Shown here: positions 22,559 to 29,599 of the stretch, piece after piece
Position numbering within the stretch: the first letter of the stretch is position 1
Layout of the letters: each line of letters starts with the position of its first letter
Assembly: GCA_910578885.1 (NCBI GenBank)
Contig: CAJTSH010000035.1
Location: forward strand, 1 to 29,599
Direction of reading: 5' to 3'
Length of the DNA: 29,599 bases
Origin: an uncultured Lachnospiraceae bacterium
GTDB lineage: Bacteria > Bacillota > Clostridia > Lachnospirales > Lachnospiraceae
Position numbers and translations under genes: made by a program
The notes under the pieces: model-generated
What the model was told of the DNA's origin: nothing
What the model saw: the letters and a program-made list of their open reading frames with translations, nothing else
Database searches by the model: none

Positions 22559-23886
22559 ATCAGCTTCACCCTCTGCCACTTATCTCCACGATACCTCAAC
22601 ACAAACATAATTACTCTGAAAATCCAATCAATAATCATAGCAATCCAAACGCCGACGGCTCCCATTCCGAAATGCACCGCCAGCAGAAGGCTCGTCAAAA
22701 TTCGGAACACAAACATAGAAAATACAGAGATCGACATGGTGTAACGCACATCATTGGAGGCTCGAAGTGTATTTGGCAGCACAAATGCCAAAGGCCACAG
22801 CAAAATTGCCGCAACTCCATGAATCGTAATCAAAAGTTTCGCAAGCGTTAACGTTTCCGGTGAGAGTGCATAGACCTGCAGGGTAACATCCAAGGTCAGA
22901 ACCAGCAGACCGTTTAATACAAGAAAGATTACATAGCACTGTCCAAGCAGCTTTCTTGTATATAGTCTCGCCTGCTCATAATCTCCCGCCCCCACGCACT
23001 GACCAACGATTGTAATAATTGCAAGCGAAAATGCGCTTCCCGGTATAATTCCAATTCCGTCAAATACATTTGCCACTGCATTTGCCGCAATCTGCGTTGT
23101 GCCAAATCCGGCAATAATCGCAACGACGATAATTCTTCCCAACTGGAAAATCCCATTCTCTATTCCGTTTGGAATTCCGATATAAAGAATCTTTTTTGCC
23201 AACTTAAAGTCAAAAAACGGTCTTTGAAACCGGATAAAATGAATTTGGTTCTTTTCACTCCGAAGCAAAAGGCAGATGATAATTGCAGAAAATCCCCTTG
23301 CAATGAGAGAACCCAATGCGGCTCCGGCAACGCCCATGTGGAATCCAAAGATAAAAACGGCATTACATGCTACGTTAATCACATTCATTATCCCGGAAAT
23401 CAATAGTGTAATTTTTGAATTTCCCATTGAGCGGAACAGCGCCGCCCCCGCATTATAGACGGCAAGAAGCGGATAGGAAAATGCCGACAGCAAGAAATAT
23501 GTCAGCGCACTGCTCATGACGTCCGCTTCAATTTTTCCAAAAAACAGCCGCAGAATCGATGCCCTTCCCAGTGCACAGATTCCCATAACCGCAAGCGAGA
23601 TAAATAATACGACAAGCAATAGCTGATTTGCCGATTCACATGCTTTCTTCTGATTCTTATGTCCGATATATTGTGAGGCAATCACGGCTCCTCCTGTCGC
23701 TAACGCTGCAAATACCGTAATTGCCAGCTGATTGAGCATATCAACTAAAGAGACGCCGGAAACCGCCGCCTCTCCCACATTTGATACCATGACTGTATCG
23801 CAGAGCCCTACCAGCATGGCAAGAACCTGTTCTAAAATCAATGGCACAATCAATTTTCGTAAATCCGATTTAGAAAATAGTTCCAT
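22555..23886 (-). CDS. MATE family efflux transporter
   Basis: A 443-residue inner-membrane protein with about 12 hydrophobic segments, the MATE norm. Family features include LIVPLILEQVLAMLVGLCDT near the N-terminus, VSGVSLVDMLNQL, and a second repeat with NGIENGIFQLGRIIVVAIIA. It should export a drug or metabolite with sodium or proton antiport; the substrate cannot be predicted. GAGG lies 11 bases before the start. It is coupled to the following glycosyltransferase by a 4-base overlap, which is unusual and may mean a shared substrate. Confidence 0.92.
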   Translation of the reverse strand: MELFSKSDLRKLIVPLILEQVLAMLVGLCDTVMVSNVGEAAVSGVSLVDMLNQLAITVFAALATGGAVIASQYIGHKNQKKACESANQLLLVVLFISLAVMGICALGRASILRLFFGKIEADVMSSALTYFLLSAFSYPLLAVYNAGAALFRSMGNSKITLLISGIMNVINVACNAVFIFGFHMGVAGAALGSLIARGFSAIIICLLLRSEKNQIHFIRFQRPFFDFKLAKKILYIGIPNGIENGIFQLGRIIVVAIIAGFGTTQIAANAVANVFDGIGIIPGSAFSLAIITIVGQCVGAGDYEQARLYTRKLLGQCYVIFLVLNGLLVLTLDVTLQVYALSPETLTLAKLLITIHGVAAILLWPLAFVLPNTLRASNDVRYTMSISVFSMFVFRILTSLLLAVHFGMGAVGVWIAMIIDWIFRVIMFVLRYRGDKWQRVKLI

Positions 23887-23900
23887 TCTTTTTTCCTCTA

Positions 23901-24035
23901 GTACGCAGTGCCGGACCGGGGGACTGCCCCAGCTTACTTTCTGACCTACTCTATTCTTGTACGCAGTGCCGTGCCGGCGAACATGCCGCTGATGTTTTCT
24001 TTGCTTTCTGCCTTATGAGGCATGTCCCCCGGCAC
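23901..24035. repeat. GC-rich repeated intergenic sequence
   Basis: GTACGCAGTGCCG occurs twice in direct orientation (23901-23913 and 23959-23971), and GCAGTGCC again inverted near 24114. The 17-base arms at 23971-23987 and 24019-24035 (GTGCCGGCGAACATGCC and its partner) pair with two mismatches. The unit lies between the UPF0210 gene and the MATE gene (gap 23887-24134). The remaining bases of the gap show no gene. Confidence 0.55.
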
Positions 24036-24134
24036 GCGGGCATTCGCCCTATCAAATCGTGATGAAATTGTCAGCCTCATGCGAGCATGGTCTGACTACT
24101 CCCTCCCGATTTGGCACTGCTCATTGCTTTCGCG

Positions 24135-25499
24135 TTAGTTTTTGAAGCTATGTATTGGAGCGGGGATGCGGCCGCCTCTGTTGATGAAGGCATCGCAGGA
24201 GTAGCGGTTTACCGGCATAATCGGTGCATATCCAAAGAGCCCGCCGAACTCTACGGTATCCCCGACGCCTTTTCCGATAACCGGAATCAGACGTGCAGCC
24301 GTGGTTTTCTGGTTAACCATGCCAAGCGCCATCTCGTCTGCTATAATACCGGAAATGGTTGTTGCCTTCGTATCTCCCGGAATCGCAATCATATCCAGAC
24401 CGACGGAACATACACAGGTCATCGCCTCTAATTTCTCAAGCGTAATGGCTCCTGCCTGTACCGCATCTATCATACCCTGATCCTCGCTTACCGGAATGAA
24501 CGCTCCGCTCAAGCCGCCCACATAAGAGGACGCCATGACGCCGCCCTTTTTCACTTGGTCGTTGAGCATTGCAAGCGCAGCGGTTGTACCCGGTGCACCG
24601 GCATATTCCAGACCGATTTCACAGAGAATATCCGCAACGGAATCTCCGATTGCCGGCGTCGGCGCCAGAGATAAATCCACAATACCAAACGGAATATTTA
24701 AAAGCCTTGAAGCCTCCTGTGCCACAAGCTGTCCGACTCTCGTTACCTTAAATGCAGTTTTCTTAATTGTCTCACAGAGCACTTCAAAGTTCTCACCGCG
24801 GACTTTTTCCAATGCTGTTTTTACAACGCCCGGTCCGCTGACCCCTACGTTGATAATGGCGTCTGCTTCCGTCACGCCGTGAAATGCGCCCGCCATAAAG
24901 GGATTGTCATCCGGTGCATTGCAGAAAACCACCAGCTTCATGCAGTCTACGGAATCCCTGTCTTTGGATTTCTCCGACACTTCTAAGAGAATTTCTCCCA
25001 TCAATTTCACCGCATCCATGTTGATACCGGTCTTGGTCGAAGCCAGATTTACGGAACTGCATACGCGCTCCGTCCGACAGAGCGCAGTCGGAATGGAACG
25101 AATCAGAAGCTCATCCGCTTTTGTCATTCCCTTGGATACCAGTGCGGAATAGCCGCCGATTAAATTCACGCCTACCGCCTTCGCGGCGGCATCCATTGTA
25201 TCGGCGATGGTTGCAAAATCTCCGGAAGTTTTACATGCCGCTCCGCCCACCAATGCAATCGGCGTCACAGAAATCCGCTTATTCACAATAGGAATCCCGA
25301 ATTCCTTTTCTATCGTCTCACCTACCGAAACAAGATTTTTTGCTACCGTAGTAATCTTATTATAAATATTTTTATTTAACTTTTCTAAATCGGAATCAAT
25401 ACAGTCCAGAAGGCTGATTCCTATAGTTATGGTTCTGACATCCAGATTTTCCTGGTCAATCATTTTGTTGGTTTCATGCACTTCCCATATATTTATCAT
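24135..25499 (-). CDS. PFL family protein (UPF0210/DUF711)
   Basis: A 454-residue protein of the UPF0210 family, which has a pyruvate formate-lyase-like fold but lacks evidence of a radical enzyme role. Its catalytic function is unknown to me. Family signatures: MINIWEVHETNKMIDQENLD at the start, VRTITIGISLLDC, GGYSALVSKGMTKAD, and PIMPVNRYSCDAFINRGGRIP at the C-terminus. ATG 25499 has an AGGAG site; the frame runs 12 codons further without one. It follows the ACT-domain gene by 39 bases. That pairing is seen widely, suggesting the ACT protein regulates it or senses its ligand. Confidence 0.92.
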   Translation of the reverse strand: MINIWEVHETNKMIDQENLDVRTITIGISLLDCIDSDLEKLNKNIYNKITTVAKNLVSVGETIEKEFGIPIVNKRISVTPIALVGGAACKTSGDFATIADTMDAAAKAVGVNLIGGYSALVSKGMTKADELLIRSIPTALCRTERVCSSVNLASTKTGINMDAVKLMGEILLEVSEKSKDRDSVDCMKLVVFCNAPDDNPFMAGAFHGVTEADAIINVGVSGPGVVKTALEKVRGENFEVLCETIKKTAFKVTRVGQLVAQEASRLLNIPFGIVDLSLAPTPAIGDSVADILCEIGLEYAGAPGTTAALAMLNDQVKKGGVMASSYVGGLSGAFIPVSEDQGMIDAVQAGAITLEKLEAMTCVCSVGLDMIAIPGDTKATTISGIIADEMALGMVNQKTTAARLIPVIGKGVGDTVEFGGLFGYAPIMPVNRYSCDAFINRGGRIPAPIHSFKN

Positions 25500-25538
25500 C
25501 TTAAATCTCCTGTCACTCGTTATTCTCTCTGCCACGGA

Positions 25539-25823
25539 CTAAATCCGGTGCATCATATCAAAAATCTCTTCCTTCTGGCACTTAATGCTGACTCCGATTG
25601 TTTCTCCCAATTCCTCTAACTCCTTTGCACACTCTGCAAACGGCTTCTCTGAAGTATTCAAGTCCACAATCATCATCATGTTAAAGAATCCCTGAATGAT
25701 GGTCTGGGAAATATCCAATACATTGATGTGATGATCGGCAAGATAAGTACACACCTTTGCAATAATGCCAACGGTATCTTTTCCTACAACTGTAATGATT
25801 GTTTTATTCACTGTCTTTTCCAT
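25539..25823 (-). CDS. ACT domain protein (UPF0237)
   Basis: A 94-residue single- or double-ACT-like protein starting MEKTVNKTIITVVGKDTVGIIAKV, with the GKDxxGIxAxV ligand loop of ACT domains and a NVLDISQTIIQGFFNMMMIVD strand. ACT domains bind amino acids and dimerise; the UPF0237 family resembles the GcvR regulator. AGGAGA precedes the start. It leads the two-gene unit with UPF0210. The ligand is unknown. Confidence 0.92.
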   Translation of the reverse strand: MEKTVNKTIITVVGKDTVGIIAKVCTYLADHHINVLDISQTIIQGFFNMMMIVDLNTSEKPFAECAKELEELGETIGVSIKCQKEEIFDMMHRI

Positions 25824-25946
25824 TCTATCTGTTTCTCCTCATATTTTTAATTTACGGATGATATTGCCACATTCGTAACTATCCAGATCATGCCGCAGAC
25901 GTGCCGGCAAAGCTGCCACACGCCTCTCAGGAAGCCTTTTGTCTGC

Positions 25947-26747
25947 TTATATCTGTATCACCTTAGAAACTTCGCTACGGTCTGCCACATACATCGGAAA
26001 ATCGTCTCCCTTATAAGGATTTTCCCCTAAAGATACCTCCAGACGCACCGTCTCATATGCAAGGCTTGCATAGTTGTTCTCTTGGCTTAAATGCCCCAAT
26101 ACCACCGTTTTGAAATCATCATGAAGCAGCCTCCCTAACAATTGCCCGCTGCTCTCATTGGAAAGATGCCCTCGCTCCGAAAGAATCCTCTGTTTCAGCG
26201 GATAGGGATAGCTTCCCACCTGCAGCATACGTACATCATGATTCGCTTCTAACAACAGCGCATCTAATCCCTGCAATTTTTTTACCATCCAATCGTCATA
26301 GGTTCCAAGATCGGTGATAACGCCAATGGATTTCTCCTGTTGATGCAGAATATAAGCCACAGGCTCCGCTGCATCATGGGAAATAGCAAGAGGCTCTATC
26401 TGCATATCTCCTATGGTAAATTGATTTCCCGCTTCAATCGGATGAAATAAAGATTCTTCTATTTTACCCACCGACGAGCATTTTTTGATTGCGGCAATCG
26501 TCCCTGCCGTAGCATAGAGCGGGATACCGTATCTCCTTGCCACAACGCCCAGACCGGCTATATGATCCGAATGTTCATGTGTAATCAAAATTCCCTGTAT
26601 CTCGTTTGTCTTTAAACCAATGGTATTTAAACCGTTCTCAATCCTTTTGCCGCTGATTCCCGCATCCACTATAAGATGTGTATCATCCGTTCCCACATAA
26701 ATACAATTTCCGCTGCTCCCACTGGCTATACTGCACATTTCCATCAT
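25947..26747 (-). CDS. yycJ: MBL-fold metallohydrolase, YycJ/WalJ family
   Basis: A 266-residue metallo-beta-lactamase-fold protein. The zinc motif HEHSDH is at residues 57-62, with downstream ligands in AISHDAAEP, GVITDLGTY and VVLGHLSQENN. YycJ-type proteins are reported as 5' exonucleases linked to DNA repair and to cell-wall regulation in Firmicutes. Here it is not in the walRK operon but follows the FtsA-like gene, one base after its stop. The chosen start, ATG 26747, matches the family's usual N-terminus (MxxCSIASGSSGN). The frame is open further into the FtsA-like gene but that region overlaps coding sequence. Confidence 0.9.
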   Translation of the reverse strand: MMEMCSIASGSSGNCIYVGTDDTHLIVDAGISGKRIENGLNTIGLKTNEIQGILITHEHSDHIAGLGVVARRYGIPLYATAGTIAAIKKCSSVGKIEESLFHPIEAGNQFTIGDMQIEPLAISHDAAEPVAYILHQQEKSIGVITDLGTYDDWMVKKLQGLDALLLEANHDVRMLQVGSYPYPLKQRILSERGHLSNESSGQLLGRLLHDDFKTVVLGHLSQENNYASLAYETVRLEVSLGENPYKGDDFPMYVADRSEVSKVIQI

Positions 26748-26748
26748 G

Positions 26749-28896
26749 TCAATTCTCTTTCCAGTAGATGTCGATTCTGTCCCCATCCCGTAAGTTCTGG
26801 GTGAACTGCGCATCTACTCCGTTTACCTTTGTTACGATTCCTCTTCCTCTTGACTGCGACAAATCAAAGTCGATATAGTCAAAAACGTCTACAAACACAT
26901 AGCTTTCCTTCTTGTCAAGCTGTACCGGTCTGCCGTTTACGATTACGACGATTGCAGAACCATGTTCCATCTTCTCTTCCACGTCCGGCTCTGAAACTGT
27001 GACAGAAGCCTCCGATGTTCCATCTGCTTCCTTTGTATTGAGAACATCTGTCTGAATTTCTTCCGATCCACCGAAATCCGTTCTCTCTTCCTCCGGCTGT
27101 CTGGGCTGTGCTTTTGGAACGGGCGCGCTTGCATAGCCAAGTACGCTCCACTCTACCTCAAAGTTCTCATAAACAAGCGTCTGAAAATCAGCCGGACGGT
27201 TATTGACCAGAATATCCTTCTCTAAGTCAACCTCTACATCCATGACTTCTGCCAACTGGCCTAATGTATAATAATTTCTTGTTTCTATCATATCATTTTC
27301 CTGAATGCGGTAGCTGCCCGGCTCTAATTTCCCGTTGACCTCTACAAACTTCTCGCAGTTGATTTCCTTACCGTTTACGTAAAATGTAATCGGTGCGGAC
27401 GTATATTCGTCCAACTGCTCGATTGTAAATTCCGCTTCGCTTCCCTCTGTGGAAGGCTCAATTGTAATATCGCAGTTCGGCTCTAGCGGCGTATTGATTC
27501 CGACCGGATTGCCGTTCATCTTTATGATTGCAGATTCTCCGGCTTCTCCTCTTACCACCCGCTGTTTGCCGTTGATTGTGAACTGAACCGCTTTTCCCCG
27601 CCGCGGAAACAGCTTTTCATTCGGGAATCCCGCCTGCAATGCTGCATCTACTACAGTCAAATGGCTGTTGTCATACAGCTTCATCCGCTCACCGTTGAAA
27701 TGAACCATAATGAAATTATTTTTCTGCTCATAGTAATTCAGGCAGATTCCTATCGGAGTGACAAGCAGCGGATCCTTACGTACTTCTTCCTGGATAAAAT
27801 GAACGCTCTGCATAACTTCTTCTCCGCGAAGCGCCACTCTTTCTCTCTGAATCCCTAAATCGTCTGCAAGGTTTTCGGTAAATCCATGAATCTTGCCGCC
27901 GCCGCCGACAATAAATGCAGCGCTTACAGACTTTCCTCCGTTTAGCTCTTTAATTTTCTCCGCAATGTCATTTGTAATCTTCTTCACAGACTCTTCGGTC
28001 AAATCCCAGATTTCCTCCGAAGCAATCTTGTGGCTGATTCCCATGATATCCTGAAATTCTATTTCTTCCCCTGTTCCGGAAGAAAGCTTGATATGCTCCG
28101 CCATATTAAAATCTACCAGATACTGCTGCACAATCAGCTCTGTCATCTCGTCTCCGGCACATGGTATCATGCCATATGCAATGATACTGCCGTCTTTAGT
28201 GATACAGATATCGCTTGTACCGGCTCCAACATCCACCAAAGCGATATTCAGCATACGGAATGCCTCCGGAATCGCCACGTTGATTGCGGCAATCGGCTCC
28301 AAAGTCAGATTTGCCACCTCAAGTCCTGCAATGCCCACAGCAGAATACAGACCGTCCACAACATCCTCCGGCAGGAATGTCACAATAATTTCCTCCGCTA
28401 TTTTATTTGCCTTATGCCCTTCCAAGCTGGTAAAAAGCTCATCATTTAAATAATATCGGACTACGGAATAGCCCACGCAGTAAAATTTATATTTCGTGTC
28501 GTTTTTCTCGCGCAAAATCTCCTGTGCACTTTCCACGCCAAGCAAATCCAGCGTATGTAATGCCTCCAAATCCACAACCGTTTCTTCCGGAAATTCATAC
28601 TCGACCGTCGTAGTGACCGTCTTCAAAACACGTCCTGCCGCCGCGATACAGACCTCTGCAAGCGGCTCTCCAAGCTGACTTTCCAGCTCCCGCCGCACCT
28701 CTGCTATGGTTGCCCCGACCCGTCCTATGTCGTGTATCTGTCCGTCCATCATGGCTCTTGTTTCATGCTCTTTCACACATTGCGCCACTGCATAAAACTC
28801 TTTGCCATCCTTGTAACCTACGGTGCCGACCACGTTTCTCGTACCAATATCCAGACCAAATACAAGCTGCTTATTCCGATCCATCGTATTTTCCAT
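26749..28896 (-). CDS. FtsA-like actin-fold protein with long C-terminal beta-grasp-type extension
   Basis: A 715-residue protein. Residues about 10-380 are an FtsA/actin ATPase domain: phosphate-1 loop FGLDIGTRNVVG, phosphate-2 loop LVDVGAGTSDICI near 220, and adenosine loop FIVGGGGKIHGF near 330. The FtsA-specific 1C subdomain lies at about 85-180. Beyond it are some 330 extra residues: repeated short modules with NG turns (FTINGKQRVV, IIKMNGNPVG, TFYVNGKEINC), a proline- and acid-rich linker at about 590-640, and a last ThiS/ubiquitin-like module ending LRDGDRIDIYWKEN. The C-terminal membrane-targeting amphipathic helix of true FtsA is absent. A divisome or wall-associated scaffold role is inference. 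It overlaps coaE by 26 bases and is coupled to yycJ. Confidence 0.85.
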   Translation of the reverse strand: MENTMDRNKQLVFGLDIGTRNVVGTVGYKDGKEFYAVAQCVKEHETRAMMDGQIHDIGRVGATIAEVRRELESQLGEPLAEVCIAAAGRVLKTVTTTVEYEFPEETVVDLEALHTLDLLGVESAQEILREKNDTKYKFYCVGYSVVRYYLNDELFTSLEGHKANKIAEEIIVTFLPEDVVDGLYSAVGIAGLEVANLTLEPIAAINVAIPEAFRMLNIALVDVGAGTSDICITKDGSIIAYGMIPCAGDEMTELIVQQYLVDFNMAEHIKLSSGTGEEIEFQDIMGISHKIASEEIWDLTEESVKKITNDIAEKIKELNGGKSVSAAFIVGGGGKIHGFTENLADDLGIQRERVALRGEEVMQSVHFIQEEVRKDPLLVTPIGICLNYYEQKNNFIMVHFNGERMKLYDNSHLTVVDAALQAGFPNEKLFPRRGKAVQFTINGKQRVVRGEAGESAIIKMNGNPVGINTPLEPNCDITIEPSTEGSEAEFTIEQLDEYTSAPITFYVNGKEINCEKFVEVNGKLEPGSYRIQENDMIETRNYYTLGQLAEVMDVEVDLEKDILVNNRPADFQTLVYENFEVEWSVLGYASAPVPKAQPRQPEEERTDFGGSEEIQTDVLNTKEADGTSEASVTVSEPDVEEKMEHGSAIVVIVNGRPVQLDKKESYVFVDVFDYIDFDLSQSRGRGIVTKVNGVDAQFTQNLRDGDRIDIYWKEN

Positions 28897-29503
28897 CTGT
28901 GCCTTCTCCCTTATCTTTTAATAATTCACGTATCTGCGCAACCGTTTCTTCCGGCGTTCCGTCGTTGTCTATCACCGCTGCGCAAGCGCTGCGGTACTCC
29001 TCTTCCCCAAGCTGGCTGGCAAATATCTGCTCTACTTTCTCACTGCTATATCCTCGATTTTCCATCAAACGCTTTTTGCGCACTTCTCTTGAAGTATAAA
29101 TATACCACAATTCGTCGCAAATTTCATCATAATGTTCCTCAATCAATAACGCCGCTTCCAATATCAGAAAGTCCAGACTGCCCCGTTCTTCCTCCAAACG
29201 CTTCTGCTCTAGCACATACTGCCGAACCGCCGGATGTACCAGCCCATTGACCGCCGTTCTCTTCTCTTCGCTTGCAAACAGAACCTCCGCCATAGCCGGA
29301 CGGTTGATATGTCCGTCCTCTTTCCAAACAGCATCTTCCGCAAATAATTCTCTTAAGGCATCATAGCAGCTCCCCCCCGGCTCCATCAGCTCTTCCGCAA
29401 TCCGGTCCGCCATCATGGTACGTATCTTTTCCTGGCCTGCGAGATATGCGAGCGCCGCAGATTTGCCAGCGCCCACCCCTCCGGTAATTCCTATAAATTT
29501 CAT
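28871..29503 (-). CDS. coaE: Dephospho-CoA kinase
   Basis: A 210-residue P-loop kinase for the last step of coenzyme A synthesis, ATP plus dephospho-CoA to CoA. Walker A is GGVGAGKS (8-15). DRIAEELMEPG follows the P-loop, the substrate-binding HPAVRQYV is near 95, and LLIEEHYDEICDELWYIY carries the lid region. A charged tail ends the protein. Its last 26 bases overlap the FtsA-like gene. The GGAAGG site before the start is distant. In related genomes polA often lies upstream; that region is outside the window. Confidence 0.95.
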   Translation of the reverse strand: MKFIGITGGVGAGKSAALAYLAGQEKIRTMMADRIAEELMEPGGSCYDALRELFAEDAVWKEDGHINRPAMAEVLFASEEKRTAVNGLVHPAVRQYVLEQKRLEEERGSLDFLILEAALLIEEHYDEICDELWYIYTSREVRKKRLMENRGYSSEKVEQIFASQLGEEEYRSACAAVIDNDGTPEETVAQIRELLKDKGEGTDGKYDGSE

Positions 29504-29525
29504 CTGACTTCAACCTTCCGCTTTG

Positions 29526-29599
29526 GTTACTATTCACGGCTCTTGGAGCCGCTCATAGTAACGGTTCGGGGCGATATTGAAAGTTTTGCCCTGCAAAAA
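29526..29599. repeat. Palindromic intergenic repeat, copy 2 (cut by the window end)
   Basis: This segment is an inverted copy of 15292-15361, differing by a few substitutions and a one-base length change at the hairpin tip. It can fold with arms GTTACTAT and ATAGTAAC (8 bp) plus GGCTC/GAGCC inside. It then continues with TTCGGGGCGATATTG, and the matching GTTCGGGGCGAT half lies beyond the window end if the copy is complete. It lies upstream of coaE. Confidence 0.85.

Noticed and set aside
1..29599. CRISPR arrays, tRNA and rRNA genes
   Set aside because: No regularly spaced repeats, no cloverleaf with a T-loop GGTTCGA-type box in the proper frame of arms, and no rRNA-like segments were found by reading.

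Overview
The window reads as the chromosome of a low-to-mid GC, spore-forming Clostridia, most likely a member of the Lachnospiraceae. The evidence is the plsX-acpP-rnc-smc-ftsY block, an FtsA-like protein next to coaE and yycJ, stand-alone AICAR transformylase plus a PurO-type IMP cyclohydrolase, a spore-coat CotJC gene, consensus sigma-A promoters and strong AGGAGG ribosome binding sites. The genus cannot be fixed from the sequence alone.

Left part (1-4013) is accessory DNA built into a broken cotJC gene. Positions 1-484 look like the end of one mobile element, with a small conserved-type gene at 37-213. At 485 the sequence switches abruptly to the middle of cotJC (485-708). cotJC is then interrupted by a 3,109-bp element that holds a minus-strand trigger-factor-like lipoprotein, a small ORF coupled to a large serine recombinase, and the recombinase itself. 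The 3' part of cotJC resumes at 3818 and ends at 4013. Both element ends carry the 8-bp core GCAGCAGA. Joining the ends restores the CotJC frame exactly (...EDMAA|EQKAR...), and the reconstructed attP is a near-perfect 22-bp-arm palindrome centred on GA. This is the layout of a skin-type, sporulation-gene-intervening element and is the main discovery here. The 5' third of cotJC is not in the window, which suggests a second interruption at 485.

4014-5700 holds a soluble chemoreceptor with a zinc-binding CZB domain, its promoter and two operator-like inverted repeats.

5700-16560 is a housekeeping stretch on the minus strand. In transcription order it is ackA, yceD, rpmF, a DUF624 membrane protein, plsX, acpP, rnc, smc, ftsY and threonine ammonia-lyase. 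Terminators follow rpmF and acpP, and promoters precede ackA, yceD and plsX. Divergent from ackA is tmcAL (16967-18274), which uses acetate to modify tRNA-Met.

18288-19017 is a HigBA/RelE-type toxin-antitoxin pair with an operator inside its promoter spacer. 19170-21072 encodes the last two steps of IMP synthesis on two separate proteins. 21335-23886 is a MATE exporter coupled to a glycosyltransferase. 24135-25823 is a UPF0210 (PFL family) and ACT-domain (UPF0237) pair. 25947-29503 is a tight coaE, FtsA-like, yycJ operon. Several intergenic gaps hold dispersed palindromic repeats; one family has two copies in this window (15292-15361 and 29526-29599).
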